Of a DNA stretch of 64,000 nt, positions 16,485-24,167 are shown piece by piece. Within the stretch, counting starts at the first letter, position 1. Each line of letters starts with the position of its first letter. This DNA is from Flavobacterium phragmitis (GTDB taxonomy: Bacteria; Bacteroidota; Bacteroidia; Flavobacteriales; Flavobacteriaceae): assembly GCF_900112575.1 (NCBI RefSeq), contig NZ_FOMH01000019.1:1-64000 (forward strand), given 5' to 3'. Under the pieces are notes generated by a model, which was not told the origin of the DNA, ran no database searches, and was given only the letters and a program-made list of their open reading frames with translations. Position numbers and translations under genes: made by a program.

Positions 16485-18938
16485 ATGTCAAATCATAAAA
16501 TACTCACTATTGACAATCTGTCACTTCAGGAATTTGATTCAGAAGCAGAATTAATCCCTTTGTTAACTCCGGAAGACGAAGAGGAAATGAATAACGAAGA
16601 GCTTCCTGTTTCTCTTCTAATTTTACCGTTACGTAATACTGTTTTATTTCCAGGAGTAGTTATTCCAATTTCTGCAGGAAGGGATAAATCGATAAAACTT
16701 ATTAATGATGCCAATGCTGGCGGAAAGATAATAGGTGTTGTTTCGCAAATTAATGAAGAAGATGAAGACCCGTCAAAAGATGATATTCATAAAATAGGTA
16801 CTGTCGCTCGTATTTTACGTGTTTTAAAAATGCCTGATGGAAATGTTACCGTTATTCTTCAAGGAAAAAAACGTTTCGAAATCGACGAAGTCGTTTCAGA
16901 AGAACCCTACATGACAGCTACTATTAAAGAAGTTGCAGAAGAACGTCCAGATGAAAATGATTCGGAATTCACAGCTATTTTAGATTCGGTTAAAGAATTG
17001 GCTATTCAAATTATTAAAGAAAGTCCAAATATTCCCTCTGAAGCTACTTTTGCAATTAAAAATATTGAAAGCCAGTCGTTTTTAATCAATTTTGTTTCTT
17101 CTAATATGAATTTATCAGTAAAAGAGAAACAAGGTCTTTTATCGATAAATGGTTTAAAAGAACGTGCTTTAGAGACGTTACGTTATATGAATGTTGAACT
17201 TCAAAAATTAGAATTGAAGAATGATATTCAGTCAAAAGTTCGTTTTGATTTAGATCAACAGCAGCGTGAATATTTCCTTCATCAGCAAATGAAAACCATT
17301 CAGGAAGAATTGGGAGGCGTTTCGCAGGAAGAAGAAATGGATGAAATGGGCTTAAAAGCGAAAACCAAAAAATGGGACGAAAAGACGCAGAAACATTTCG
17401 AGAAAGAATTGTCAAAAATGCGTCGTATGAATCCGCAGTCTCCAGATTTTGGAATTCAAAGAAACTATTTGGAGTTGTTTTTAGAATTGCCTTGGGGCGA
17501 ATATTCTAAAGATAAATTCGACTTGAAATTTGCACAGAAAGTTTTAGATAAAGACCACTTCGGATTGGAAGATGTGAAAAAGAGAATGATTGAACATTTA
17601 GCAGTTTTAAAACTGCGAAATGATATGAAGTCACCAATTATTTGTTTAACAGGGCCTCCAGGAGTTGGAAAAACTTCTATCGGACGTTCGGTTGCTGAAG
17701 CTTTAGGTCGTGAATATGTTCGTATTTCATTGGGTGGATTGCGTGATGAAGCAGAAATTCGCGGACATAGAAAAACCTACATTGGAGCAATGCCAGGAAG
17801 AATTATTCAAAGCCTGAAAAAAGCAGGAACTTCAAATCCGGTGTTTATTTTAGATGAGATTGATAAATTATCAAGTGGCAATAGCGGTGATCCATCTTCG
17901 GCTTTACTAGAAGTTTTAGATCCAGAGCAAAACAGTGCTTTCTATGATAATTTCCTTGAAATGGGATATGATTTGTCTAAAGTAATGTTTATTGCGACCT
18001 CAAACAATATGGCTGCAATTCAGCCGGCGTTACGTGACAGAATGGAAGTAATCAAAATGTCAGGTTATACTATTGAAGAAAAAGTTGAGATTGCAAAAAG
18101 ACATCTTTTTCCAAAACAATTAGAAGCGCACGGTTTAACTTCAAAAGATTTAACAATTGGCAAGAAACAATTAGAAAAAATTGTTGAAGGTTATACGAGA
18201 GAATCTGGTGTTCGTAATTTAGAAACTAAAATTGCTCAGGTCATAAGAAATGCTGCAAAATCGGTAGCAATGGAAGAGGAGTACAATAAAAAAGTGACAG
18301 ACGAAGATATTGTTGCTATTTTAGGTGTTCCGAGACTAGAGCGTGACAAATATGAAAATAATGATGTTGCTGGTGTTGTAACTGGTTTGGCTTGGACAAG
18401 TGTCGGAGGTGATATTTTGTTTATCGAATCTTTAATTTCTGAGGGAAAAGGAGCTTTAACGATTACAGGAAATCTAGGAACTGTAATGAAAGAATCTGCA
18501 ACTATTGCTTTAGAATATATTAAAGCCAATGCTAAGAAATTAGGTTTGAGTACGGAGATTTTTCAAAAATACAATATTCACCTGCATGTCCCAGAAGGAG
18601 CTACTCCAAAAGATGGTCCAAGTGCTGGTATTGCAATGCTGACCTCTTTAGTTTCGCTTTTAACTCAGAAAAAGGTAAAGAAAAGCCTAGCTATGACAGG
18701 AGAGATTACTTTAAGAGGGAAAGTTTTACCTGTTGGCGGAATTAAAGAGAAAATCTTGGCAGCAAAAAGAGCTGGAATTAAAGAGATTATTCTTTGCCAT
18801 GAAAACAAAAGCGACATTGATGAAATTAAAGCAGAATACTTAGAAGGACTTTCATTTCATTATGTAAAAGAAATGAGCGAAGTCTTAGCAATAGCTTTAA
18901 CAGATCAAAGTGTAAAAAATGCTAAGACATTAAAATAA
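16485..18938 (+). CDS. lon: ATP-dependent Lon protease
   Basis: The 817-residue protein is a complete LonA. The N-terminal substrate-binding domain begins around residue 41 (PVSLLILPLRNTVLFPGVV). The AAA+ module has the Walker A motif GPPGVGKTS (Lys396) and Walker B VFILDEIDKL. The C-terminal protease domain holds the Ser-Lys dyad, with Ser713 in PKDGPSAGIAM and Lys756 in GGIKEKILAAKRAG. It degrades misfolded and regulatory proteins in the cytoplasm. It is monocistronic, closed by a strong terminator, and divergent from the ECF sigma operon. Confidence 0.97.
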   Translation: MSNHKILTIDNLSLQEFDSEAELIPLLTPEDEEEMNNEELPVSLLILPLRNTVLFPGVVIPISAGRDKSIKLINDANAGGKIIGVVSQINEEDEDPSKDDIHKIGTVARILRVLKMPDGNVTVILQGKKRFEIDEVVSEEPYMTATIKEVAEERPDENDSEFTAILDSVKELAIQIIKESPNIPSEATFAIKNIESQSFLINFVSSNMNLSVKEKQGLLSINGLKERALETLRYMNVELQKLELKNDIQSKVRFDLDQQQREYFLHQQMKTIQEELGGVSQEEEMDEMGLKAKTKKWDEKTQKHFEKELSKMRRMNPQSPDFGIQRNYLELFLELPWGEYSKDKFDLKFAQKVLDKDHFGLEDVKKRMIEHLAVLKLRNDMKSPIICLTGPPGVGKTSIGRSVAEALGREYVRISLGGLRDEAEIRGHRKTYIGAMPGRIIQSLKKAGTSNPVFILDEIDKLSSGNSGDPSSALLEVLDPEQNSAFYDNFLEMGYDLSKVMFIATSNNMAAIQPALRDRMEVIKMSGYTIEEKVEIAKRHLFPKQLEAHGLTSKDLTIGKKQLEKIVEGYTRESGVRNLETKIAQVIRNAAKSVAMEEEYNKKVTDEDIVAILGVPRLERDKYENNDVAGVVTGLAWTSVGGDILFIESLISEGKGALTITGNLGTVMKESATIALEYIKANAKKLGLSTEIFQKYNIHLHVPEGATPKDGPSAGIAMLTSLVSLLTQKKVKKSLAMTGEITLRGKVLPVGGIKEKILAAKRAGIKEIILCHENKSDIDEIKAEYLEGLSFHYVKEMSEVLAIALTDQSVKNAKTLK

Positions 18939-18964
18939 GCTTCAATAAAATCATTTAATTCTTA

Positions 18965-19008
18965 AAATCCAAATTCCAATTTTACTATTGGAATTTGGAT
19001 TTTTTTAT
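18965..19008 (+). terminator. lon terminator
   Basis: A 15-bp perfect stem (AAATCCAAATTCCAA with TTGGAATTTGGATTT) encloses an 8-nt loop and runs into a T tract, 26 bases after the lon stop. Confidence 0.9.
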
Positions 19009-19054
19009 TGAAATTTATTTAGCGTTTATTTTCATTTTTGCTGTTATATAATTT

Positions 19055-19062
19055 TATATTTG
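19055..19062 (+). promoter_or_regulatory. Candidate -7 box of porQ
   Basis: TATATTTG fits TAnnTTTG exactly, 38 bases before the chosen start at 19101. A TTG lies only 14 nt upstream, shorter than usual. Transcription from here would begin inside the longer possible frame, which supports the downstream start codon. Confidence 0.5.
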
Positions 19063-19100
19063 TAGCTGCGTTATTCACAAATAGGAGCGTTCCCAAAGAC

Positions 19101-20120
19101 ATGTTTAAACAAATCGTTTTATTTTTTATGTTACTGATTTGTTCGACTTCGTTCGGACAAGTTGGAGGACGTTACACCTATCAATTTTTGAATTTGACGA
19201 CTTCGCCAAGACAGGCTTCACTCGGTGGAGATGTTATCACTATCTACGACGAAGATGTTAATCAAGCCATGTCTAATCCAGCTCTTATAAATGCGGATAT
19301 GGACAATCATTTAGCTATGAATTACGGGAGTTATTATGGAGAAGCTTCGTATGGAACCGCTTCATACGCCTATACTTATGACAGACATGTTCAAACACTT
19401 TATGCTGGTGTAAGTTACATCAATTACGGCTCTTTTGAAGGGTATGATGAAAACGGACAAGCAACCTCTAATTTTACAGGAAGTGAAGGTGCACTTACTG
19501 TAGGATATGCGTACAACGTTCCTTATACAAGTTTGTATATTGGTGCAAATGCTAAGCTCATAACATCTTCATTAGAAAGTTATAATTCTATTGGTGGCGC
19601 TGTCGATTTAGGGGCTTTGTATGTAGACGAAAGAAATGATATCAATTTCGCTTTGGTGTTTCGAAACATTGGGACGCAATTTACTACCTACTCAGGAATA
19701 AAAGAAAATCTGCCTTTTGAAATTGTTGCAGGTATTTCGCAGGAATTAGAGCATGTGCCTATTCGCTGGCATCTTACGTTAGAAAATTTACAGCAATGGA
19801 ATATCTCATTCTCGAACCCGAATCGAGGAGAAACCAATATTGATGGTTCAACAAGCCCAGAGAAAGTTTCGTTTTTTAATAACGCATTAAGACACGTTGC
19901 TTTTGGAGTAGAGCTTTTCCCAAAAAGAGCCTTTAATTTACGTGTTGGTTATAATTTTAGAAGAGGAGAAGAATTAAGAGTTGACGAACAACGTAATTTC
20001 TCGGGAGTTTCGTTAGGATTTGGATTAAAGATAAATAAATTACGATTTAATTATTCCTACTCTAGATATACATTGGCAGCCAATACAAGTCTTTTCGGCT
20101 TAATTTTAAATTTTCAATAA
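19101..20120 (+). CDS. porQ: Type IX secretion system protein PorQ
   Basis: The product, about 339 residues from the ATG at 19101, begins with a signal peptide (MFKQIVLFFMLLICSTSFGQ) and is otherwise a predicted outer-membrane beta-barrel. VGGRYTYQFLNLTTSPRQASLGG followed by NQAMSNPAL is the family signature, and GVSLGFGLKINKLRFNYSYSRY near the end gives the last strands. PorQ is reported to act with PorV/PorU in type IX secretion surface attachment. I reject the upstream in-frame start at 19038 because it precedes the promoter-like box and would spoil the signal peptide. No other T9SS gene is in the window. Confidence 0.87.
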   Translation: MFKQIVLFFMLLICSTSFGQVGGRYTYQFLNLTTSPRQASLGGDVITIYDEDVNQAMSNPALINADMDNHLAMNYGSYYGEASYGTASYAYTYDRHVQTLYAGVSYINYGSFEGYDENGQATSNFTGSEGALTVGYAYNVPYTSLYIGANAKLITSSLESYNSIGGAVDLGALYVDERNDINFALVFRNIGTQFTTYSGIKENLPFEIVAGISQELEHVPIRWHLTLENLQQWNISFSNPNRGETNIDGSTSPEKVSFFNNALRHVAFGVELFPKRAFNLRVGYNFRRGEELRVDEQRNFSGVSLGFGLKINKLRFNYSYSRYTLAANTSLFGLILNFQ

Positions 20121-20183
20121 CTAACATTTAATAAAGAGTAATAATACGTCATTAAATTATTCAGCAGTTTTTTCAAATTTCAA

Positions 20184-20792
20184 ATGAAAAAAATATTACT
20201 TATTTGCTTTTTTATTGTTGCAGCTTTTGCTGTATACTTTTTTATTGATAATGAACAAAACATTGCCTTTCTTTCCTCTGAAGAATCAGAAAGAGTTGAA
20301 TCTCAAGTTTCAGAAATCAAAAGAATTACGGAAAGTGATTCAAAATACAATAAAGAGATTGCTTTTTTGATTGACATGAAAATTCCATCAGGCAAAAATC
20401 GATTTTTTGTTTATGATTTGAAAACAAAAAAAATACTAGATCAAGGTTTGGTTGCTCATGGTTCTGGTTCGGAAACAGGAATCAAAGGAAAATTAAAATT
20501 CAGCAACATACCGAATTCATTTAGTACTTCATTAGGCCGATATTCAATAGGAAATCATTATATGGGAAAGTTTGGAAAAGCGTACAAACTTTATGGATTA
20601 GATGAAACAAACAATAATGCTTTTAAAAGAGATATTGTTTTTCATTACTATTATGATGTTCCGTATAAAGAGAAAGATGGCTACATTTGCAATAGCCAAG
20701 GCTGTCCCATGGTAAATAAAAAATATTTTGACAGACTGGCAAAAATTATTGATAGTTCTGAATCAGAAATTGTAATGAGTATTTATTATTAG
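20184..20792 (+). CDS. Murein L,D-transpeptidase catalytic domain family protein
   Basis: The 202-residue protein has an N-terminal membrane anchor (ILLICFFIVAAFAVYFFI) and a periplasmic domain of the YkuD-like L,D-transpeptidase superfamily. The substrate-loop region is GLVAHGSGSETGIKGKLKFSN followed by SLGRYSIGNHYMGKFG. The cysteine-containing motif is GYICNSQGCPMV (Cys169 and Cys174), where YkuD enzymes have their catalytic cysteine. It is expected to work on peptidoglycan cross-links, but activity in this subfamily is inferred. It sits between porQ and cmk with spacings of about 60 and 40 bases. Confidence 0.82.
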   Translation: MKKILLICFFIVAAFAVYFFIDNEQNIAFLSSEESERVESQVSEIKRITESDSKYNKEIAFLIDMKIPSGKNRFFVYDLKTKKILDQGLVAHGSGSETGIKGKLKFSNIPNSFSTSLGRYSIGNHYMGKFGKAYKLYGLDETNNNAFKRDIVFHYYYDVPYKEKDGYICNSQGCPMVNKKYFDRLAKIIDSSESEIVMSIYY

Positions 20793-20834
20793 AATTTTGG
20801 AACTTTAAAAGAATAAACATTTAAAAATAAAGAA

Positions 20835-21527
20835 TTGAAAAAGATCACTATTGCTATCGACGGATTTTCATCAACAGGTAAAAGTACCTTAGCAAAACAA
20901 TTGGCAAAAAAATTGGAGTATGTATATGTAGACACTGGAGCTATGTATAGAGCGGTAGCTTTTTTTGCTATGCAGCATAATTTAATTGGGACTGATTTTT
21001 TTGATAAAGAATCATTGGTTGATGCATTACCTATAATTCAATTAGAGTTTAAGTTTAATGCAGAGTTAGGTTTTGCTGAAATGTATTTGAATGGTGAAAA
21101 TGTAGAAAAACAAATTAGAACAATTGAAGTTTCTAATTTTGTAAGCAGAGTTGCAGCTGTTTCGGAAGTTCGTTCAAAATTAGTTGAACAGCAACAGGAA
21201 ATGGGTAAAAATAAAGGCATCGTTATGGATGGAAGAGATATTGGTACTGTTGTTTTTCCTGATGCCGAACTTAAAATATTTATGACAGCCAGTGCTGAAA
21301 CCCGTGCGCAGAGACGTTTTGATGAATTACAGGCAAAAGGAGATAACGTAACCTATGAAGAAGTTCTTAAAAATGTTGTTGAGAGAGATAATTTAGATAC
21401 CAGCAGAGAAGATTCGCCTTTGGTGATTGCAGATGATGCTATTGAGATAGATAATTCTTACTTAAATAAAGAAGAGCAGTTTGATGCTGTTTTAGAATTA
21501 GTGAATGATGTTGTTAAAACAGCATAA
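20835..21527 (+). CDS. cmk: Cytidylate kinase
   Basis: CMP/dCMP kinase of pyrimidine salvage and nucleotide supply, 230 residues, cytoplasmic. The P-loop is GFSSTGKSTLAK near the N-terminus. VDTGAMYRAVAFFAMQ and GRDIGTVVFPDAELKIFMTAS are signature blocks, followed by the R-x-x-R-R lid (TRAQRRFDELQ). The only sensible start is TTG at 20835, because an in-frame stop lies at 20814 and no ATG falls between; the second codon onward reads KKITIAIDGFSS as in relatives. A TTG start may lower its expression. Confidence 0.95.
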   Translation: MKKITIAIDGFSSTGKSTLAKQLAKKLEYVYVDTGAMYRAVAFFAMQHNLIGTDFFDKESLVDALPIIQLEFKFNAELGFAEMYLNGENVEKQIRTIEVSNFVSRVAAVSEVRSKLVEQQQEMGKNKGIVMDGRDIGTVVFPDAELKIFMTASAETRAQRRFDELQAKGDNVTYEEVLKNVVERDNLDTSREDSPLVIADDAIEIDNSYLNKEEQFDAVLELVNDVVKTA

Positions 21528-21595
21528 TTTTTTGCAGATATTATTTTTAATGGTAGTTTTACCGCTTCATTTTTACTAAAGACAAATTATACTAT

Positions 21596-22972
21596 ATGGG
21601 TATTAAAAACAGATTGATTTTAATGAGCTTTCTACAATTTTTTGTTTGGGGAGCTTGGCTTATAACAATTGGAAATTATTGGTTTGGTACAAAAAACTGG
21701 GAAGGAACTCAATTCGGACTGGTTTTTGGAACCATGGGAATCGCTTCTCTTTTTATGCCTACACTAACAGGTATTATTGCTGACAGATGGATTAACGCTG
21801 AAAAATTGTATGGAGTCCTTCATATCCTTTATGCAGTTGTTTTGTTTGGAATAGCTCAAGTTTCAACTCCTGATACTTTTATTATAGTAATGCTTTTGGC
21901 GATGTGCTGTTATATGCCGACAATCGCTTTAAGTAATTCTATTTCTTATACTTCGCTTAAATTAAACAATAAAAATATTGTAAAAGACTTTCCGCCAATC
22001 CGTGTTTGGGGAACAATTGGTTTTATTGTGGCTATGTGGATTACTAATCTAAGTGGCAGTAAAGCAACCGAATATCAGTTTTATATTGCAGGAGCAGGCG
22101 CTTTAATTTTAGGTTTATACGCTTTTACATTGCCAAAATGTGAACCACAACGTTTAATTAAGGAAAATGCAACTTGGATTGAAACTTTTGGTTTAGAATC
22201 GTTTAAGCTTTTTGCTAACTACAAAATGGCTTTGTTTTTTGTTTTTTCTATGTTTTTAGGAGGAGCGCTTCAATTAACAAATGCTTATGGAGATGTGTTT
22301 TTGGATGAATTTAAACATTTTCCTAAATATGCAGATTCTTTTGTAATTCAATATTCGACTATTATTATGTCGATTTCTCAGGTTTCTGAAACATTGTTTA
22401 TTCTTGCAATTCCATTTTTCTTAAGACGTTTCGGAATCAAACAAGTTATGCTGATCAGTATGCTGGCTTGGGTTTTACGTTTCGGATTATTTGCTTTTGG
22501 AGATCCTGTAAATGGTTTATGGATGATTGTTCTTTCTTGTGTCGTTTACGGAATGGCATTTGATTTCTTTAATATTTCGGGTTCTTTATTTGTAGAAAGT
22601 AATACAGATTCTAAAATTCGTTCTTCTGCGCAAGGTTTGTTTATGATGATGACCAATGGAGTAGGAGCGGTCTTAGGAAGCTTGACTTCTGGCTGGGCAA
22701 TTGATCGTTTCTTTACAAAGTCATTCAATACAAGCGCTGAATTAGCAGGGTTCTTGCAAACAGATGCGGCTAATTCTAAAATGCTTGAATTTGTAAAAAG
22801 CCAAGGAAATTCAGTTTCTGCTGAAGGAGCTTTTACAAATCCAGTTTTAATGAAAGACTGGCATACAATCTGGCTTTCGTTTGCACTTTATGCTTTGGTG
22901 ATTGCAATTGCTTTTGCTGTTTTGTTTAAACACAAACATGATCCTAAAGAGATTGAGAATTTGAATCATTAA
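21596..22972 (+). CDS. Nucleoside permease, NupG-like (MFS)
   Basis: This 458-residue membrane protein has about 12 helices and the layout of the nucleoside:H+ symporter family. It begins MGIKNRLILMSFLQFFVWGAWLITIGNYW, then SLFMPTLTGIIADRWINAEKLYG, and in the middle FPPIRVWGTIGFIVAMW. These blocks resemble E. coli NupG/XapB. It probably takes up nucleosides with protons, fitting loosely with the upstream cmk. A 20-bp inverted repeat 60 bases downstream may terminate its message. Confidence 0.85.
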   Translation: MGIKNRLILMSFLQFFVWGAWLITIGNYWFGTKNWEGTQFGLVFGTMGIASLFMPTLTGIIADRWINAEKLYGVLHILYAVVLFGIAQVSTPDTFIIVMLLAMCCYMPTIALSNSISYTSLKLNNKNIVKDFPPIRVWGTIGFIVAMWITNLSGSKATEYQFYIAGAGALILGLYAFTLPKCEPQRLIKENATWIETFGLESFKLFANYKMALFFVFSMFLGGALQLTNAYGDVFLDEFKHFPKYADSFVIQYSTIIMSISQVSETLFILAIPFFLRRFGIKQVMLISMLAWVLRFGLFAFGDPVNGLWMIVLSCVVYGMAFDFFNISGSLFVESNTDSKIRSSAQGLFMMMTNGVGAVLGSLTSGWAIDRFFTKSFNTSAELAGFLQTDAANSKMLEFVKSQGNSVSAEGAFTNPVLMKDWHTIWLSFALYALVIAIAFAVLFKHKHDPKEIENLNH

Positions 22973-23032
22973 AATAATATTTGATCTTTTTCGACGTTAA
23001 GAAGTTGAAGAAGTAAAATAAGTTAAAATTAA

Positions 23033-23078
23033 AAAAATACCACAAAGTTTCTATTTATAGAAACTTTGTGGTATTTTT
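23033..23078. promoter_or_regulatory. 20-bp perfect inverted repeat overlapping the higBA promoter
   Basis: The arms are 23033-23052 and 23059-23078 and read ATACCACAAAGTTTCT and its complement in the core, with the 6-nt loop ATTTAT. Transcribed, it resembles a terminator with a T-rich 3' end for the upstream permease. The right arm runs into TATTTTTG (23072-23079), an exact TAnnTTTG box 15 bases before the toxin start, so it may equally be an autoregulatory operator of the antitoxin. Both roles are inference. Confidence 0.7.
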
Positions 23079-23094
23079 GTTATGTATAAATTTA

Positions 23095-23433
23095 ATGAAA
23101 TATTTTGAAACTAAATTTTTAGAAGAAGCGCGGGAATTTATATTAAAATTGGATGCAAAGATTAGCGCGAAAATTTTATATAATATTGATTTAGCAGAAA
23201 AGAAACAAGATCCTAGATTATTTAAGAAGCTTAGTGATGACATTTGGGAATTTAGAATTAGATATGCGAGAGCTCAAATTCGACTTTTAGCATTTTGGGA
23301 CAAAACTAATAACAAGAAAACTTTGGTTATTGCAACTCATGGTCTTATAAAAAAGGTCGATAAAGTGGCTGGAAGTGAAATTGAAAAAGCTAATAAAATT
23401 ACAATGAAATATTTTGAAAATAAAATAGATTAG
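23095..23433 (+). CDS. RelE/ParE (HigB-like) toxin
   Basis: The 112-residue protein fits the phage-derived Gp49/HigB branch of the RelE/ParE superfamily, ribosome-dependent mRNA interferases. It opens with a helical hairpin (FLEEAREFILKLDAKISAKILYNIDLAE), then the beta core DDIWEFRIRYARAQIRLLAFWD and the TLVIATHGLIKKVDKV strand and basic helix. I start at the ATG at 23095; the GTG at 23068 lies inside the inverted repeat. The antitoxin gene follows after two bases. Toxin-first order is typical of higBA. Confidence 0.88.
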   Translation: MKYFETKFLEEAREFILKLDAKISAKILYNIDLAEKKQDPRLFKKLSDDIWEFRIRYARAQIRLLAFWDKTNNKKTLVIATHGLIKKVDKVAGSEIEKANKITMKYFENKID

Positions 23434-23435
23434 TT

Positions 23436-23762
23436 ATGGCAAAGAAAGAAATAAAGATGTATTCGCTTTCTGAAATGAAAGATGAAGTTATTGGGGAAAT
23501 TGGAACTCCTGAAAGAGATCAATATGAATATGAACTTAATATGGAGTTATTAGGAAGAATGATTAAAACTGCTAGAAAAGAAAGAAATCTGACGCAAAAC
23601 CAATTAGGTGAATTAGTTGGTGTAAAAAAATCACAAATCTCAAAACTGGAAAGTAGTGCCAATAGCGCAACGATAGATACGGTTATAAAAGTTTTTAAAG
23701 CATTAAAAGCAGAAATAAGTTTTAATGTAAAAATTGAAAATCAAAGTTTGCAGGTGTCATAA
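23436..23762 (+). CDS. XRE-family (HigA-like) antitoxin
   Basis: The 108-residue protein carries a Cro/C1-type helix-turn-helix (RMIKTARKERNLTQNQLGELVGVKKSQISKLESS, about residues 42-75) and a short C-terminal strand. It should bind and neutralise the RelE-like toxin encoded two bases upstream and repress their shared promoter. The perfect inverted repeat at 23033-23078 is a good candidate for its operator. Confidence 0.88.
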   Translation: MAKKEIKMYSLSEMKDEVIGEIGTPERDQYEYELNMELLGRMIKTARKERNLTQNQLGELVGVKKSQISKLESSANSATIDTVIKVFKALKAEISFNVKIENQSLQVS

Positions 23763-23809
23763 AATATTTGCTAAAATTTAAAGCTTTGAAAAAGATAGTT
23801 ACACATAGT

Positions 23810-23842
23810 AAACCCGACAGGTTTTCAAAACCTGTCGGGTTT
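23810..23842. repeat. 16-bp-arm palindromic repeat, copy 1
   Basis: The arms AAACCCGACAGGTTTT and AAAACCTGTCGGGTTT are separated by one base (C). An otherwise identical element with T at the centre occurs at 63899-63931. Both lie just downstream of plus-strand genes, and both could act as bidirectional terminators or as a REP-like dispersed element. Confidence 0.9.
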
Positions 23843-23875
23843 CGTTATTAATGTTCTCATGAAAACAAAAACTTC

Positions 23876-23955
23876 TCATCTAGCCCCGATAGAAGTGGAA
23901 ATCCTTTTGTACCGAGGTTCGGTACAAAAGATTGCAGCGGATAGCGGGACTAAAC
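23876..23955 (+). ncRNA. Structured dispersed repeat, copy 1 (Flavo-1-like)
   Basis: The element reads CTAGCCCCGATAGAAGTGG, then a 12-bp hairpin (CTTTTGTACCGA with TCGGTACAAAAG), then ATTGCAGCGGATAGCGGGA. A diverged copy on the other strand (43046-43127) keeps the flanks and hairpin position but has a different, compensated stem. This pattern suggests conserved RNA structure. From memory it resembles the multicopy Flavo-1 RNA motif of Bacteroidetes; I could not verify this. It lies just upstream of the rpsA promoter. Confidence 0.6.
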
Positions 23956-24017
23956 GTCTTAAAAACCATAAATCTTCTGCTTCTTAACAAAATGACTGAT
24001 AATCAATGTTGAAATAT

Positions 24018-24048
24018 TTTGTAAGTCCAAATATTTGTAGTAATTTTG
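24018..24048 (+). promoter_or_regulatory. rpsA promoter
   Basis: TTTG (24018-24021), a 19-nt spacer and TAATTTTG (24041-24048) match the flavobacterial -33/-7 consensus exactly. Transcription would start near 24055, leaving a 5' leader of about 110 nt before rpsA. Confidence 0.75.
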
Positions 24049-24105
24049 CAAACCTTTTGGCAGAGAAGAGTTTCCTTTAGGTATCAACCATTTATGTAAA
24101 ACAAC

Positions 24106-24148
24106 TTCTGTATTTTCTATCGCATGGAGAAACTCGAGAAAAACAGAA
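24106..24148 (+). promoter_or_regulatory. Stem-loop in the rpsA leader
   Basis: TTCTGT and TTTTCT (24106-24118, one-base bulge) pair with AGAAAA and ACAGAA (24137-24148), placing a 12-bp hairpin about 20 nt before the start codon. In enterobacteria, S1 represses its own mRNA through leader structure; a similar role here is inference. Confidence 0.45.
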
Positions 24149-24167
24149 TACAAATTTTTTTATCAGC

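Noticed and set aside
23876..24167. Hidden protein gene between the antitoxin and rpsA
   Set aside because: A minus-strand frame there crosses the rpsA promoter and leader and has no family pattern; the stretch is explained by repeats and regulatory sequence.
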